NCBI RefSeq assembly: GCF_964340395.1
Contig: NC_135552.1
Location: 12,306,194 to 12,370,193 of the forward strand
DNA: 64,000 nucleotides
DNA from: Glandiceps talaboti
Taxonomy: Eukaryota > Hemichordata > Enteropneusta > Spengelidae
Direction: 5' to 3'
Shown here: positions 14,333-33,060 of the stretch, in pieces
How the letters are laid out: each line of letters begins with the position of its first letter
How positions within the stretch are numbered: the stretch's first letter is position 1
Translations under genes and position numbers: made by a program
Notes under the pieces: model-generated
What the model saw: the letters and a program-made list of their open reading frames with translations, nothing else
What the model was told of the DNA's origin: nothing
The model's database searches: none

Positions 14333-14375
<43 letters not shown>
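14277..14375. repeat. (TGAT)n/(TGAC)n microsatellite
   Basis: TGAT-TGAC-TGAT blocks upstream (plus strand) of the tRNA genes. Confidence 0.97.
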
Positions 14376-14376
<1 letters not shown>

Positions 14377-14898
14377 ACGCGGGAAGGCGGCGATCACTCA
14401 GAACAAAAACAAACAACACAAAACGTTGGAAATAAAAGCATTTAGCCGCTTTCACCACATCGGATTTTAATCAGATTGGTTCAATCCCTGCCGTGATTCA
14501 AATGGCCACATTTATAGCATTCTGCTAGATCTAGTGTGAACACGAAATGATTATAAAATATCATTACGTAAAGCAATCGAGAAAAGTATGTTTCTAATTC
14601 TGGAGAGGTGAGTAAAGAAATCGTGTATTGATCGCAAAGCTTTCATGATGAAGAGAGCAACGGAGACCAAAGACAGTATGCATGTATTTTATGTATGTAT
14701 GTATGTATGTATGTATGTATGTATAACGGTGTGTTTAATATACGGTTACAAAATCCAATTTCATCTATCCTACAACCCGACAAAAGAAAAAAAAACCTTG
14801 CACAGATAGCGTTACTCTTGCTTGTACTTATTGTGTACGATGCACTTTTTCTAAAATATATCATTCTTATCTTGTAACCACTAAAGCTATAAAAACAT

Positions 14899-14986
14899 CG
14901 ACCACGATGGGATTCGAACCCACAATCTTCTGATATCTACAAAGAGAAGCCGAAGTCAGACGCCTTATCCATTAGGCTACGCGGCC
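14899..14986 (-). tRNA. tRNA-Arg(TCG) with a 15-nt intron
   Basis: On the minus strand the gene reads GGCCGCG (acceptor 5' arm) to CGTGGTC plus discriminator G, pairing with two G-T wobbles. The anticodon arm is TCTGA / CTTCGG-intron-A / TCAGA, anticodon TCG. The extra CTTCTCTTTGTAGAT sits one base 3' of the anticodon (37/38), the canonical place for a tRNA intron. The T loop TTCGAAT is intact. Mature length is 73 nt without CCA. A TTTTT run follows the 3' end on the minus strand (14891-14895), a Pol III stop. Reads CGA codons. Confidence 0.95.
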
Positions 14987-15729
14987 ATTTCCTCTTACCT
15001 TCATCGCAACTGTGAAGTGTGTTAAACATTTTAATATCATAATTTGGTAACAGTTATGTAAGGGCGTTATATTTTTTTTAAAACTGTCCTTTTATATAGT
15101 ATTTTCGGTCTGCTCTTTTCTGTATATTTTTGTAGAGGGGGCGATGGGAGGGGAGAGGAGAGGGCGAGGGGAGGATGAATGAGACATGAAGACAGAGACA
15201 GGATGTATGTAATAGCGGTATGACATTATCTTTTATCAATTATATTAAACACTATGGTTACGAAATCAAAAATTAAAAATTAAAAAAAAAAGTACTAAAA
15301 TATATTGATATGTATATTTACTACTTGTGAGGTAATTTAATTGTTTATATAAAGAAAAGATTTGATCGGTGGAGAAATTAATATCAGAGAGTGTTTGGCC
15401 AGTTGATTATATTCCATAGCTATACTGCGATTCACAATAAGTCTTTATGATTTCTGTACTTTATAATGTAAATAGATTTTATTAATGAAAAATATAGATA
15501 CTACTTATCCAGTTTCGATTTTTCTTTTCAAACTAAATATATTTCTCCACACAAAATAAGCTTATGGGATCTGAGTACTGTAATTTTTGAATTTTTGAGC
15601 AAGTTGAAGAACTAACCAAGCCAAAAATATCTTTTTACCAATATACAACTACAACATTTCTTTGTGAACAAATCGCTGTTCAATGAGTATTGTAAGCGAC
15701 GATGTCAAGGTGATAAAATAAGAAAATAA

Positions 15730-15802
15730 CGACCACGATGGGACTTGAACCCACAATCTTCTGATTCGAAGTCAGACGCCTTATCCATTAGGCTACGCGG
15801 CC
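15730..15802 (-). tRNA. tRNA-Arg(TCG), intronless
   Basis: 73-nt cloverleaf nearly identical to the gene 0.75 kb away: same GGCCGCG / CGTGGTC acceptor and anticodon arm TCTGA-CTTCGAA-TCAGA (anticodon TCG). It has no intron. The T loop is TTCAAGT rather than TTCGAAT but keeps the invariant C56 and A58. A TTTT run follows on the minus strand (15723-15726). The two genes are probably a local duplication in which one lost or gained the intron. Confidence 0.95.
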
Positions 15803-18258
15803 GTACGTTACACATCATCAGCATCACCATACTCTCATTATAAAAATGTAACTTATGTTGTTGGATACGCAATGAGCAATACTAAATTCCATGTCAAAAG
15901 ATAGTGACATATTTCTTAACCTAATTGGCGACATACATATATAAGAGACTGATGCTTCCAAAATACCAATGACACATCTCCTGCTCATACTTGGTATTTT
16001 GTTTATCTTATGGTATGAATATATTCATTGTCAATATTGACATATTATGTTGCTGAGTGATGGCAAACTACCAAAAGCAAAAAGTTTTTCTTGACATATG
16101 AAAAAATTCAGTCAAACTTGGTATCATTAAATATGCAAATTATTGCCAAATCTGTTCACTATCACACTGATGAAGAAATGTTTTAGTATGGCACCTTTTA
16201 GCCTATTACATATTTGGGTTCCAATCATTCGTCCATCTGTCCGTCTATGCACTCTCATTTCTCTGACATGCATCATTTCAACAAAATTTGTCACAAAGGT
16301 GACATACAAAATATCAAAATTTAAACTTATGTATATTTTGCATAATTTTTACTCTCTTTTGTAATGATTTTTTCTCATTTGTGTGTTGTGAATATGATAT
16401 AATTTGTTTTGAACTTCCAGCATCAATTCTTTTGAATGTGTATATTTCTAAAGATTTTTAATGTCTCTCATACTCCGAAAGGGGTGGTTGAGTTTATTAA
16501 AATAATTATTTATATGTAGGACATATACACTTCACTTAATTATGCAACCATGGCAATATAGAAGGGTCTGAATGTCCTCTTGAAGATGATCACCCTAACC
16601 ATTCATTTTCAAAAAGGCCTTGCTCCTCAACCACAACAGATAAAAAATTCTGAGACACACTTGTCTTGCCTTTATTGGGTAGAATCAGGCGACACATGTT
16701 TCAAACGTCTTTGATGGTACCAAACAATACTTTGGGCAATGCACTAGTCATGTGACAGGAAGTCAAAATACACATTTATTATTCATACCATCACAAAGAA
16801 TAGGTCAAGAGCTTTTTGGGGGTATGGTGATTTATAGCTTGATTAGACAGCTTTATTTACAAGACATATTCTTTAGGGTCTATAACCCTAATAGAGTTTA
16901 TAGGAATCTAGTAATGGAAAATGGAAAAATTTAGTTTGTGTTGTGAGAAGAATTGGAAAACAATGGAGAAAATGGTCAACAGATGTCACAGAATGGATGG
17001 GGCTGATGTTATGTTAAATGTGCAAGGCTTGCCTATGACATGATGGAGTGGACCCCAGGGTGGAGAATCTGGACAGTAACCTCCTCTTCTGGAGATGTCA
17101 AAACTGAACGGAGACACTTGAATCAAATCAACCTGTATCATCATATAATTGAAAGGGAGGGCATGATACAGACTCAAAGAAAATGAATATTTACAATTTT
17201 GTGAAACAAAATATATACGTTATACCTTTTTCACTAGGCCTTCTAACTACTTTGCCCATTCAAGACACATGCACCCATCAGAACCTGGATATTTTAAGCC
17301 AATCAGGTCATTCTTTGACAACATTGGAACAATTCTTCTCTATGCAGTTGTTGGAACACATTTCAATTGTTTTTGTATCGTGCCTCTTTGTTTGGAATTG
17401 TGTCCATCAGGCTGGGTATCAGTACATATGGCTTTTTTAGACTATTCAGTATTCAGCAGTAGATCCTTACATAGCCGTACTTGCTGTCTTTGAAGAAGTT
17501 GACACGACTCATTTAATATGAAGATATCTTTTAATGTCTACAGTACATTCATTCATATGAAAGATTTACACATTGAAAAGCTGACTGTGCCTTGTGCTCT
17601 TAGACAAATCGTATCTCAGAGTAATATGGAATCCTCATCATACAAATTCTGCAGTCGCTGGGACTATCTCTTATTAAGCTTTCTCTAAAATGTGTTCATA
17701 AGAGCCAAACAAGGTATCAACCATATACACAAAACCAATTTCATTATTATCTCCCTCTGATTATCTTAATCAATATTTTATTATCATGAAATATTAAATG
17801 TGGTATAAACTGAGTTACTAAAGTTCCAGATGGAATTACCAAAAATAGGTACATAAAACAATAATCCCGTGGTAATATCACATGACATTTTTCCGCATTA
17901 TCTCCTTGACAACATTCCATGACAGCATTATCTCCCTTTAATACCATGTTGTATCACATGACAGAGTGAAAATGCAAATACCCCTGAGTACCCACACTAC
18001 AACTCACGTGGCGTGGGGTTTTGTTATTATTACTTATGTAAAGTTTATCACAAACGGCAAATTTCCATAAAAATCATAAAAATCGTACAGCGCGAGATCA
18101 CACAATTTCATTCGAGCGAACGATTGCATCCTCCCTTGCATATAATTTGCATGCAGGTATGCAATAATGTTTTGAGTATTGCACTGCACTGAAAATACCA
18201 ATTAGTATGTGTGCACACCAGTACAGGTAATCTCTGACATATGTAATACTATGTAGTA
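15803..18258. other. intergenic, no gene seen
   Basis: AT-rich sequence between the tRNA genes and the nucleoside hydrolase stop codon. No conserved exon or RNA is recognised. A dispersed repeat shared with 5467-5580 lies at 18149-18252. Short open frames here (for example 16143-16364, 17183-17440) have no recognisable homology or splice logic. Confidence 0.6.
18149..18252 (+). repeat. dispersed repeat C, copy 2
   Basis: GCATGCAGGTATGCAATAAT and GTGTGCACACCAGTACAGGT match 5467-5580. Confidence 0.7.
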
Positions 18259-20172
18259 TCACATGACAGATTTCAGCATTATCTCCTTTACAATGTCCAT
18301 ATTGAGTTCTTCAATAATATTCACGTTATCTGCTTTACCCAATCTTCCATACCAGTCTACAATGAACTCAGCTCTTGATAATTTCCCACTCAGTTCTACA
18401 GTGGCATATTTTGGTGTTGATTTCAATATGGAATCAGGGCACACTGTCAATACCATTGCAAGGCCATCCCAACTTGTATATGGACAGTTTTCACCAGGTT
18501 CATATATACTTTCAAAAAACTTTTGGATTTCTTTTGTAATGCCATCTATAAACTTTGCTCTTTCTGTGTCAATATTTGATCGTTCTCTCAACCATGCCTG
18601 GAGAAAGGAAGTAAAATATAGAACACATTAAGTTATCATATCATCTCCAAATCATAATTATACAAAATAATATATATATATCTTTCCATAATGTGTAGCC
18701 TTTTTACAATATTTGAACAAAATTTCTGAACATTTATATGATTGATAGTTTATAATACGATCACTTCCATTCAAATGTTTATGAGTCTTGTATTGAAACA
18801 ATATCCTATGATTTTGACAACTGACCTTCAATGTCAAGGTCAATGTGAGCATTTTTGACAGAAAGCTCAACACATTCAATACACATGCATACACATGAAT
18901 TGAGTCACCAAGAATTGTTCAAGTTGTGGTTTTTAAGAAAATAATGATTTCCATTCAACCAATCAGCTGTGTAACCGTTCTACTAGGTTTTAAGGAAGTA
19001 AGCTAAATTTGATACCTGTATTTACAAAACAATACTTAAATTCTACCATATCCAAATTTAAATTTTACATTTTAGCTGTAACTAGAAGTGTTTTTATTTT
19101 CAAACTTTTTTGCTCATATTTTCAACATAAATGTATGTATCCATGTTGTACTTGCTGATGCCTGTATGATAGCTTAGTGATCAAACTCTATAAGTATCCC
19201 AAAAAATTATAAACCTATTGTGACTCTCACTGCGCATACACACATGAAGCCCATAGATACCAGATTTAAACTGAATGCCTCCCGTAAGGGAATCGCTAAT
19301 TATGCAAATAACTCATTAAACTAAAAAAAACTATGGTAACAGGCTTTGTTTTTTAGACAAGCGTGCTTTCTTAGGTTAATGTATGTAAGAGTGTATGATA
19401 CTGCTTAATGCAGTCTTAAGATATAGCCTAATTACCGAAAATCATTAATTATGCAAATTATTCATTTCCACTGTAAGGTACATCAACTAACTTTATAGGA
19501 CATATACAATTTGTTATGGTTAATGTATGTACTGAATTATATTGAAATTGAAGCATGCAGTCGTAAGATATAGCCTAATTACCAAGAATCATTAATTATG
19601 CAAATTATTCATTAACACTGAAAGGTACACCAACAAGCTTTACAGGACATATGCAATTGTTATGGTTAACGTGTGTACTGAATTATATTGGAATTGAAGT
19701 ATGTTTTCTTAAGATATAGCCTAATTACCGAAAATCATTAATTATGCAAATTATTCATTAACACTGTACAGTGCATCAACAAAATTGATAGGACATATGT
19801 GTTTTCTTATGGTTAACGTATGTACTAAATTATGTTGAATTTGAAGTATGTATTCTTAAGATATAGCCTAATTACCAAAAATAATTAATTATGCAAAATA
19901 TTCATTAACGCTGTAAGATACATCAACGAATTTTATAGGACAAATGTATTTTGTTATGTTTAACGAATATACTAAATTATATTGAAATTGAAGTATGCAG
20001 TCTTAAGATATTGCATAATTAGTTGATTTCATTAATATGCAAATTTCTCTAATTAAACATTAACAGATCTGGCTCAAAACCTAATCAGGTCTAGCTATTA
20101 CCCTAAAGATTATATAGCCCAAATTTCATTACAATTGAGCAAGCCGATTTTAGAAAATGGTTTCACAGACAC

Positions 20173-20227
<55 letters not shown>

Positions 20228-21297
20228 CACAGACAGACATTCCCCTTTTAATACCTCCCGTACCATTACGGGAGGTAAAAATGCTAATCAAAAGTATGGT
20301 AAAAGTGCAATACTGAAGTTGGACAAACAACCACTGTTATTTCTCTAGGTTTCATGCACATACATTGAAATTTGGGTTTGAAATACTTTGTTGACAAAAA
20401 AATGAAATAGTGTGAACTATTTATTCATAGTGTTTTACACACATACATCAAGTCAGTCTATACAGCACCATTGCCAACTATTAGAGGTATTTGACCTAAA
20501 TAGAAGGATTTTTTCAAAATGTTCGTGTATGTTTTGGCAAGCAAAAATAATGTTTAGAATTTTTAGAAAACTAGAGAAAACTGTTACAGTACAAAACTAC
20601 GGTGTTTTTTTTTTTTACCTGGTTGAAAGAATGCTTATCACAAATATCATTTGTAATGATCTTAGCTGGACTCGTCAGAGAATTCAACACCATGTTGGCT
20701 GCTTCAGGGTCATTGGCAAAATTGAACTCACCACAGACAGTGTAATTAGCCTTGCCTGAAATGAAATGAAGACAATACATATTAAAAGGGAAACAGGCTG
20801 AGTGTATGTGTTTTTGGGGAATAATTTTGGATGTTATTATACACACTGAAGCAATTGTAATTGACAAATACAAACCTTGTTAAGATATAACTTATAAATG
20901 ATCCGATGACATAATTTTTTATACGTATAAAAATATTGAGGAAATGCTTATTATGTAAATAACTGTTCTAAGTGTCAGAAGATAATTGTGAAGTTATAGA
21001 AGGTATACCGCTATAAAAATAGACAGTCTAAACAAAAGCACTGGGTGCTTGCCTGTGTGAGGGCGCTAACGTGACTAAATATGGTGACATTAACATTATA
21101 CAATATGGTTTCATCAAGGTTTTATGTAATTATTTTCACTTGAATGTGTCACTAGCATATTATGAATGTGTTAACATATTTATTATGCTTATATTGTTAA
21201 TATTAATTATTATTGAATATTTTATATGCACATTTCCTTCAATGCCTAAGCTGCTCAGTATACTTGTTGTTGTTGTCATCGTCGTCGTCGCCGTCGT

Positions 21298-21341
<44 letters not shown>

Positions 21342-23172
21342 TCGTCGTCGTCGTCGTCGTCGCCGTCATCGTTGTTGTTGTTGTTGTTGTACACATTATA
21401 TTTAGCATGTGTGAAAAGACCAGGAAGTTGATGTTTTGTCTGTTCAATGCATATTTGATGCATTTCATTTTGAAAGACATTTTTGCTGTGTGTAAGCTGA
21501 TCAGTATAACTGATGTTGTCAAAGGAATCTTTAGTTTGGAGTATTCCTAGAGAGAGGATGATTAAAATATACTTTTGAATAGCAATTCTTTACGATCATC
21601 TAAGTTAATTCATAATTGAAGAAACATCTTTAAACAATTATCTTGTGATTGTATCGGCATGAAAATTGTAAATATTACAATTTCTATGATATGGATACAA
21701 GTAAGCTTATTTAGAACACAGTGAAGTGATATGTGTCAAGAATTCATCTACTGTTCTCTCACCATACAAATTTCCTCCCATGATGGTCACATCTTTCAAT
21801 TTCTTTGGAAGGTCAGCATCCATCCTCATCGCCATGGCAACATTGGTCAGCGGTCCAAGACAAACCAATGAGATTTCTCCAGGATGTTGATTGACAAGTC
21901 TGACAATGGCATTTACTGCATGTTCAGTTTGCAGAAGTGACATGTCTGGAATGATCAGATCAGGAACATCACCTAAACCATCAACACCATGTGCGTGATC
22001 TGGACTCCTATCTACAGTGTTCAGTATGGAAGTTGAACTTCCATTAAAAACTGGTATCTGTATAAATAAACAAAAATACATTTAAAAGACTCATATTATA
22101 TTGTAAGTGTAGAAATATAAAAAAATTGTTTACAAAACTGAGGTTCAGAATAACGTCATTCTCACAAACCAAAGTTATTATTTCTACCACTACACTTCCC
22201 AGTGGGAGGCTCGTTAAGAATGTTGCCGTAAAACAGGCCGCGGTTTCAGACAATGAATAACGTATGTAGCATCAGTTTCCCAAATTTCAAAATCAATTAT
22301 TCTGACAAAGTAAAAAGTCAGGACTTCTGGCATACAGTCACCTGCACCACCTCAATCTATCCGGTAGTTTTCAAGATATGCCTTTTTACTAAAAATTCAG
22401 TTTTAGACATAATTTGCACTGCTTGGGTCATCACATCCTTCATGTACACCACATTTACAGAAACATCCCCACCAAATTTGAGCCCAATCTGCAATGCAGT
22501 TTTGGAATTAAAGATTTTGCATGAAAAAAGAGACATTTTATATCTTATTTGCATATGACTGACAGGATCACCATGTCATGAACAAGTCTTCGTCTACACA
22601 TCTGTATGAACATCCCCATCAAATTTAAGTTCAGACACTGCTTATTCTAGCCATAGAGGGCGCTAATTCTCAAAATATTAAATATAAATAAATGTTTTTG
22701 TCTAATTTGATGTCGGAGCTGAAAATGTAGGTTGGTCGGGTAATGTGAAACAGAAAAAAATATAGGGTCACCCTATAGGCCCTACAAGAGACTGGGGGTA
22801 AATAAAGGAATCGAACCGTATTCCAACACCTAATCATCATCACCAGCCTGCAGCTGTTACCTGCTCTCTGTTGTACACTTTCAGGAGTCGTAGCACATTC
22901 CGACAAACTTGATTCACGCCCGTGTTACCAAATACACAGGTGATGCCCAAAACCTCCACCTTGGGCTGTGACAGGGCCACACCGATAGCTTCTGCATCGT
23001 CAGTACCACAGTCGCAGTCAATCAACATTCGCATTGGACTGGTCATATCGATTCGTCGTGAAAGTGAATTAAAATTCCTATCGAACGACAGAGGTGTCTG
23101 TCTAGAAACCAATGTGAGGGCCACTCTTTCCAAACGAACTATCCCAAGAAATGTTTTAACAAATGAAAACAT
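18259..23172 (-). CDS. inosine-uridine-type nucleoside hydrolase, complete, 4 exons
   Basis: Hydrolyses the N-glycosidic bond of ribonucleosides to free base plus ribose (salvage). Exons on the minus strand: 22861-23172, 21763-22057, 20619-20755, 18259-18597; phases 0, 1, 0 join cleanly to 360 codons. The family calcium/ribose motif DCDCGTDDAEAI is at residues 52-63, LVCLGPLTNVAMA lies mid-protein, and MGGNLYGKANYTVCGEFNF spans the exon 2/3 junction. Exon 4 has SWDGLAM (Trp291-Asp292): the calcium-binding Asp is kept, but the catalytic His of IU-type enzymes is Trp, as in trypanosome IAG (purine-specific) hydrolases. Purine preference is therefore an inference. The first ATG (23172) gives a 42-residue Arg-containing leader before a second ATG at 23046; the leader could be a mitochondrial presequence or not translated. 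The family is absent from mammals. Confidence 0.93.
19430..20060. repeat. 146-147 bp tandem repeat, about 4-5 copies
   Basis: Each unit contains an AATTATGCAAATTATTCATT-like core, a GGACATAT segment, TATGGTTAA(T/C)GTATGTACT and a conserved AAGATATAGCCTAATTACC. Units are diverged by small substitutions and indels. It is the central repeat of the HINE-like element. Confidence 0.85.
20168..20240. repeat. (ACAG)n microsatellite
   Basis: About 18 tetranucleotide units immediately before the terminal hairpin of the HINE-like element. Confidence 0.95.
21266..21390. repeat. (GTC/GTT)n trinucleotide repeat
   Basis: Tract of GTC/GTT/GCC triplets in intron 2 of the nucleoside hydrolase gene. It produces spurious poly-Val, poly-Ser, poly-Asp and poly-Thr frames. 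Confidence 0.95.
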
Positions 23173-24019
23173 GGACGCTCAAGAGTGAAGTGGCCATGAA
23201 GAGTAGATAGCGCAGCGCACGAGCTAACTGCATTGGGGTCACCTGCTGTGAACCCTGAACTGTGACCTAAATATACGTTGGATTCCAGTTCATCAACATG
23301 TCAATGACTATTTTTCTATTCATCCTCTTCTCTGAAATGTGTTTTGGGTGTGATGAAGTTCTATTCAGATTGTTCGTTGCAGATTGAATGTATCTTTTTC
23401 TATTTTTGGTCAAAAAAATGATACGGTTAAATGTTTTCTGAAACAGGTTGTCGCTTTGTTAGTCCTGCTTGCAGACGGTGAACGGGCCTGGGTTACTGAC
23501 ATGGCCCTCTCAATGGACGACTTACTCTGTATGCAAGCAGGACTATCGCTGTGTGTGCTTGTTCCTAGCTAGCGGGAGAACTGTCTATTTAGACATGTTC
23601 ATGCAAAGTTGATCTGCTTATGTGTTTTTATGGCCGATTTGGGGGTAAAAAGGTATATTTTCAACTTATCCGCTGAAACCGGTCTTAGGGTTTAGATGAC
23701 TTTGTGTTCATGTCAGGTTGATGTGTGAAAATTTCTAATTTGCTTGGCACATGAAGTTCTTGCTCAAGGTAAAAAATGACATTTTCCAGAGGCAGAGTTA
23801 TTCACTATTAGCGGAAGAGATAACACATATCAAATATTAGATCATGATTATTATCAGATAATATTACATTGGGAAAAGAATAGGAAGGCTTACAGTTACT
23901 ACTTGTTGAAATACTAGCTGCCATATTTATCAATTATTTACTGGGTGTTTTTTCTTGAATAAAGTTTTTACAAAAATGTAGAATTTTGCCTTGATTTGAT
24001 GTACAAAGAATACGCAAAC

Positions 24020-24210
24020 GTACATACACACATACATACATACATACATACATACATACATACATACATACATACACACATACATACATACTTGTATACA
24101 CACATACATACATACATACATACATACATACATACATACATACATACATACGCACACACATACATACATACATACATACATACATACATACATACATACG
24201 CACACACACA
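24020..24210. repeat. (ATAC)n microsatellite
   Basis: Almost pure ATAC repeats with a few CACA and TTGT interruptions, immediately 5' (plus strand) of the CT tract. Confidence 0.97.
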
Positions 24211-24238
24211 AACATCTCCAACTCTGTCTGTCTCCCCC

Positions 24239-24242
<4 letters not shown>

Positions 24243-24314
<72 letters not shown>
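24243..24314. repeat. (CT)n microsatellite
   Basis: About 36 uninterrupted CT dinucleotides, a long homopyrimidine tract roughly 200 bp beyond the PNPO stop codon. Confidence 0.97.
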
Positions 24315-24319
<5 letters not shown>

Positions 24320-24527
24320 TCAAATAAGTTATCCCTTTTTTGTGCCTTGTTATGTTAGGACCAACAAGTTTGTTCTTATGTAGAGTTAAGATATATCGTA
24401 GAAATGGAGCTCTTAAATGTTGCGTAAATTTATGTGTAAGGCATATAGTTTTATTTCACAATATTGGAGTAATAAGTTTATTACATGGGTTTAGCTATCA
24501 AAGACAAAAAGATGACAAATGTTGTTG

Positions 24528-31667
<7,140 letters not shown>

Positions 31668-32778
31668 TTTGCTGTCCAAGTACCTTCAAGCTGTTGGTGT
31701 GGGTGGATATGGAAGACAGTTATGGGATTGACCCTCAAGTATATCGTTGATAATACGTTGGGTTGACAATCTAAATCCTCGCAATAGACGTAATTTATAC
31801 CTCACACCACCACGTATACAGTATACTGCCAATATCGTTCTACGTGACGAAAACGCAGGTCTACGTCATTGGTTCTGCAGAACTAGAAATATGAGTCCGT
31901 AGAGGTCAGTTAACCTGCCACAGGACATTGTCAAAATTCTGTTTCAGGCGGTATGTAAGGGTACATTGTGCAGAGCCTGTTGTGCACCATGTATAGAGTT
32001 ACAGATTGTTCATGGCATATCTTTGAAAAAGGCAAAATCACAGACTATGGAGTATAACTTTAGATTATAATTTGCTTGTTCATGATTGGCTCTGCAGTTG
32101 TCTTCACTGATGAAATAGGGCTGGTTATTTTTGTGTCTCCCCCCCCCCCCGGTTCTGCAGACTGCATGGGCTGGACAAACTTGAAAAACTCAGTGTGATA
32201 TTCTTCAACTATCCATGAAGTTATAGACACAAAATCACAATTCTCAATGTAAACATAATATTTATTAGCTTTTTGGAGACATCTGATATGACAACTTGAT
32301 TGCAACAAAAACTAAGTCAACTGCCGATAACTGAAAAACAAAATTAATAACATTAATTACATAAACATAATTCGTACAAATAATTATTTCAAAATCAGGT
32401 AAACTAAAATAAATAAATGTTGTTAATATCCTTGGAAAACTGAAACTTCGTCATTTTGTTGTTGATGAGAAATATTAGGTATTGTGTGCCAAATCCTATC
32501 AAAAATTGGAAATATATTTTGATAGAATGCATGCCTACAAATTCAAAACTTTCTCACATATCCAGTACAACTCTGACAATTTCTTCCTCCCAATTTTTTC
32601 TTCAAAATCTGTCAATATTAAATGACTGTTATCAATTTATTATGTCAAAACATTCATGTCGTTGAGCAGTTCACTGATATTTACTCTAAGTCATGTGAGA
32701 AATATTGAAATAAGTTTTTCATAGTGGAAGAATTCTAACACTTGGTTTCCGGTTGATCTTGATGGTTGTACTAGATGA

Positions 32779-33060
32779 GTGAGAAAGGTCATAGTTCACA
32801 AAACCATGTGATCACAACTACTTTCATGGAACTCTGGTTATTACGGATGAGTGAGAAAGGTTGTAGCTGAAAAAGACCATGTGACTACATCTGCTTTCAT
32901 GGAACTGTGGTTGTAATGAGCAAGTGAGAAAGGTCATAGTTCGCAAAACCATGTGATCACACCTACTGTCATGGAATTCTGGTTATTACGGATAAGTGAG
33001 AAACATTGTAGCTGAAAAAGACCATGTGACCACATCTACTTTCATGGAACTCTGGTTGTA
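32779..33060. repeat. 72-73 bp minisatellite with alternating unit types
   Basis: Units begin GTGAGAAA at 32779, 32851, 32924 and 32996. Types alternate A-B-A-B (GGTCATAGTT versus GTTGTAGCTG following), i.e. a 145-bp higher-order repeat. Each includes ACCATGTGA and CTTTCATGGAACT. Confidence 0.85.

Larger units (their letters stand above)
9935..14898. other. 3' UTR and intergenic stretch, repeat-rich, no gene seen
   Basis: No exon with conserved sequence is visible on either strand. The interval begins with the likely 3' UTR of the OSR1-like kinase. It then holds a CATT-rich region (11226-11510), a 39-bp minisatellite (11640-11930), a roughly 31-bp minisatellite (12345-12560) and TGAC/TGAT repeats (14277-14375). 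The 115-codon open frame across 11577-11924 is just the 39-bp repeat (13 codons per unit). Confidence 0.7.
19270..20287. mobile_element. Helitron/HINE-like non-autonomous element
   Basis: Lies in intron 3 of the nucleoside hydrolase gene. The left end carries GCCTCCCGTA (19277-19286). The body is about five imperfect copies of a 146-147 bp repeat containing ATTAATTATGCAAATTATTC (copies begin near 19444, 19590, 19737, 19884). An (ACAG)n tract follows (20168-20240). The right end is a perfect 11-bp hairpin, TACCTCCCGTA / TACGGGAGGTA with a CCAT loop (20252-20277), then six bases and CTAA followed by T. Terminal hairpin, central tandem repeats and a subterminal copy of one hairpin arm are features of Helitron-derived HINE/DINE elements. 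The left border is uncertain. Confidence 0.55.
23173..24527. other. intergenic between PNPO 3' end and nucleoside hydrolase 5' end
   Basis: 1.35 kb between two head-to-tail minus-strand genes. It must hold the hydrolase promoter (right of 23172), but no defined motif stands out. It also contains (ATAC)n (24020-24210) and (CT)n (24243-24314). Confidence 0.6.

Noticed and set aside
16986-17130. Similarity between about 17000-17130 and about 42890-43000 (CTTGCCTATGACA / CTTGCATACGACA, then GAATCTGGAC)
   Set aside because: Only short words agree and spacing differs; too weak to call a shared repeat without alignment.
32060-32308. 82-codon minus-strand frame upstream of PNPO
   Set aside because: No recognisable homology, low-complexity GGGG from a G-run, and no convincing splice sites; lies outside any gene model.
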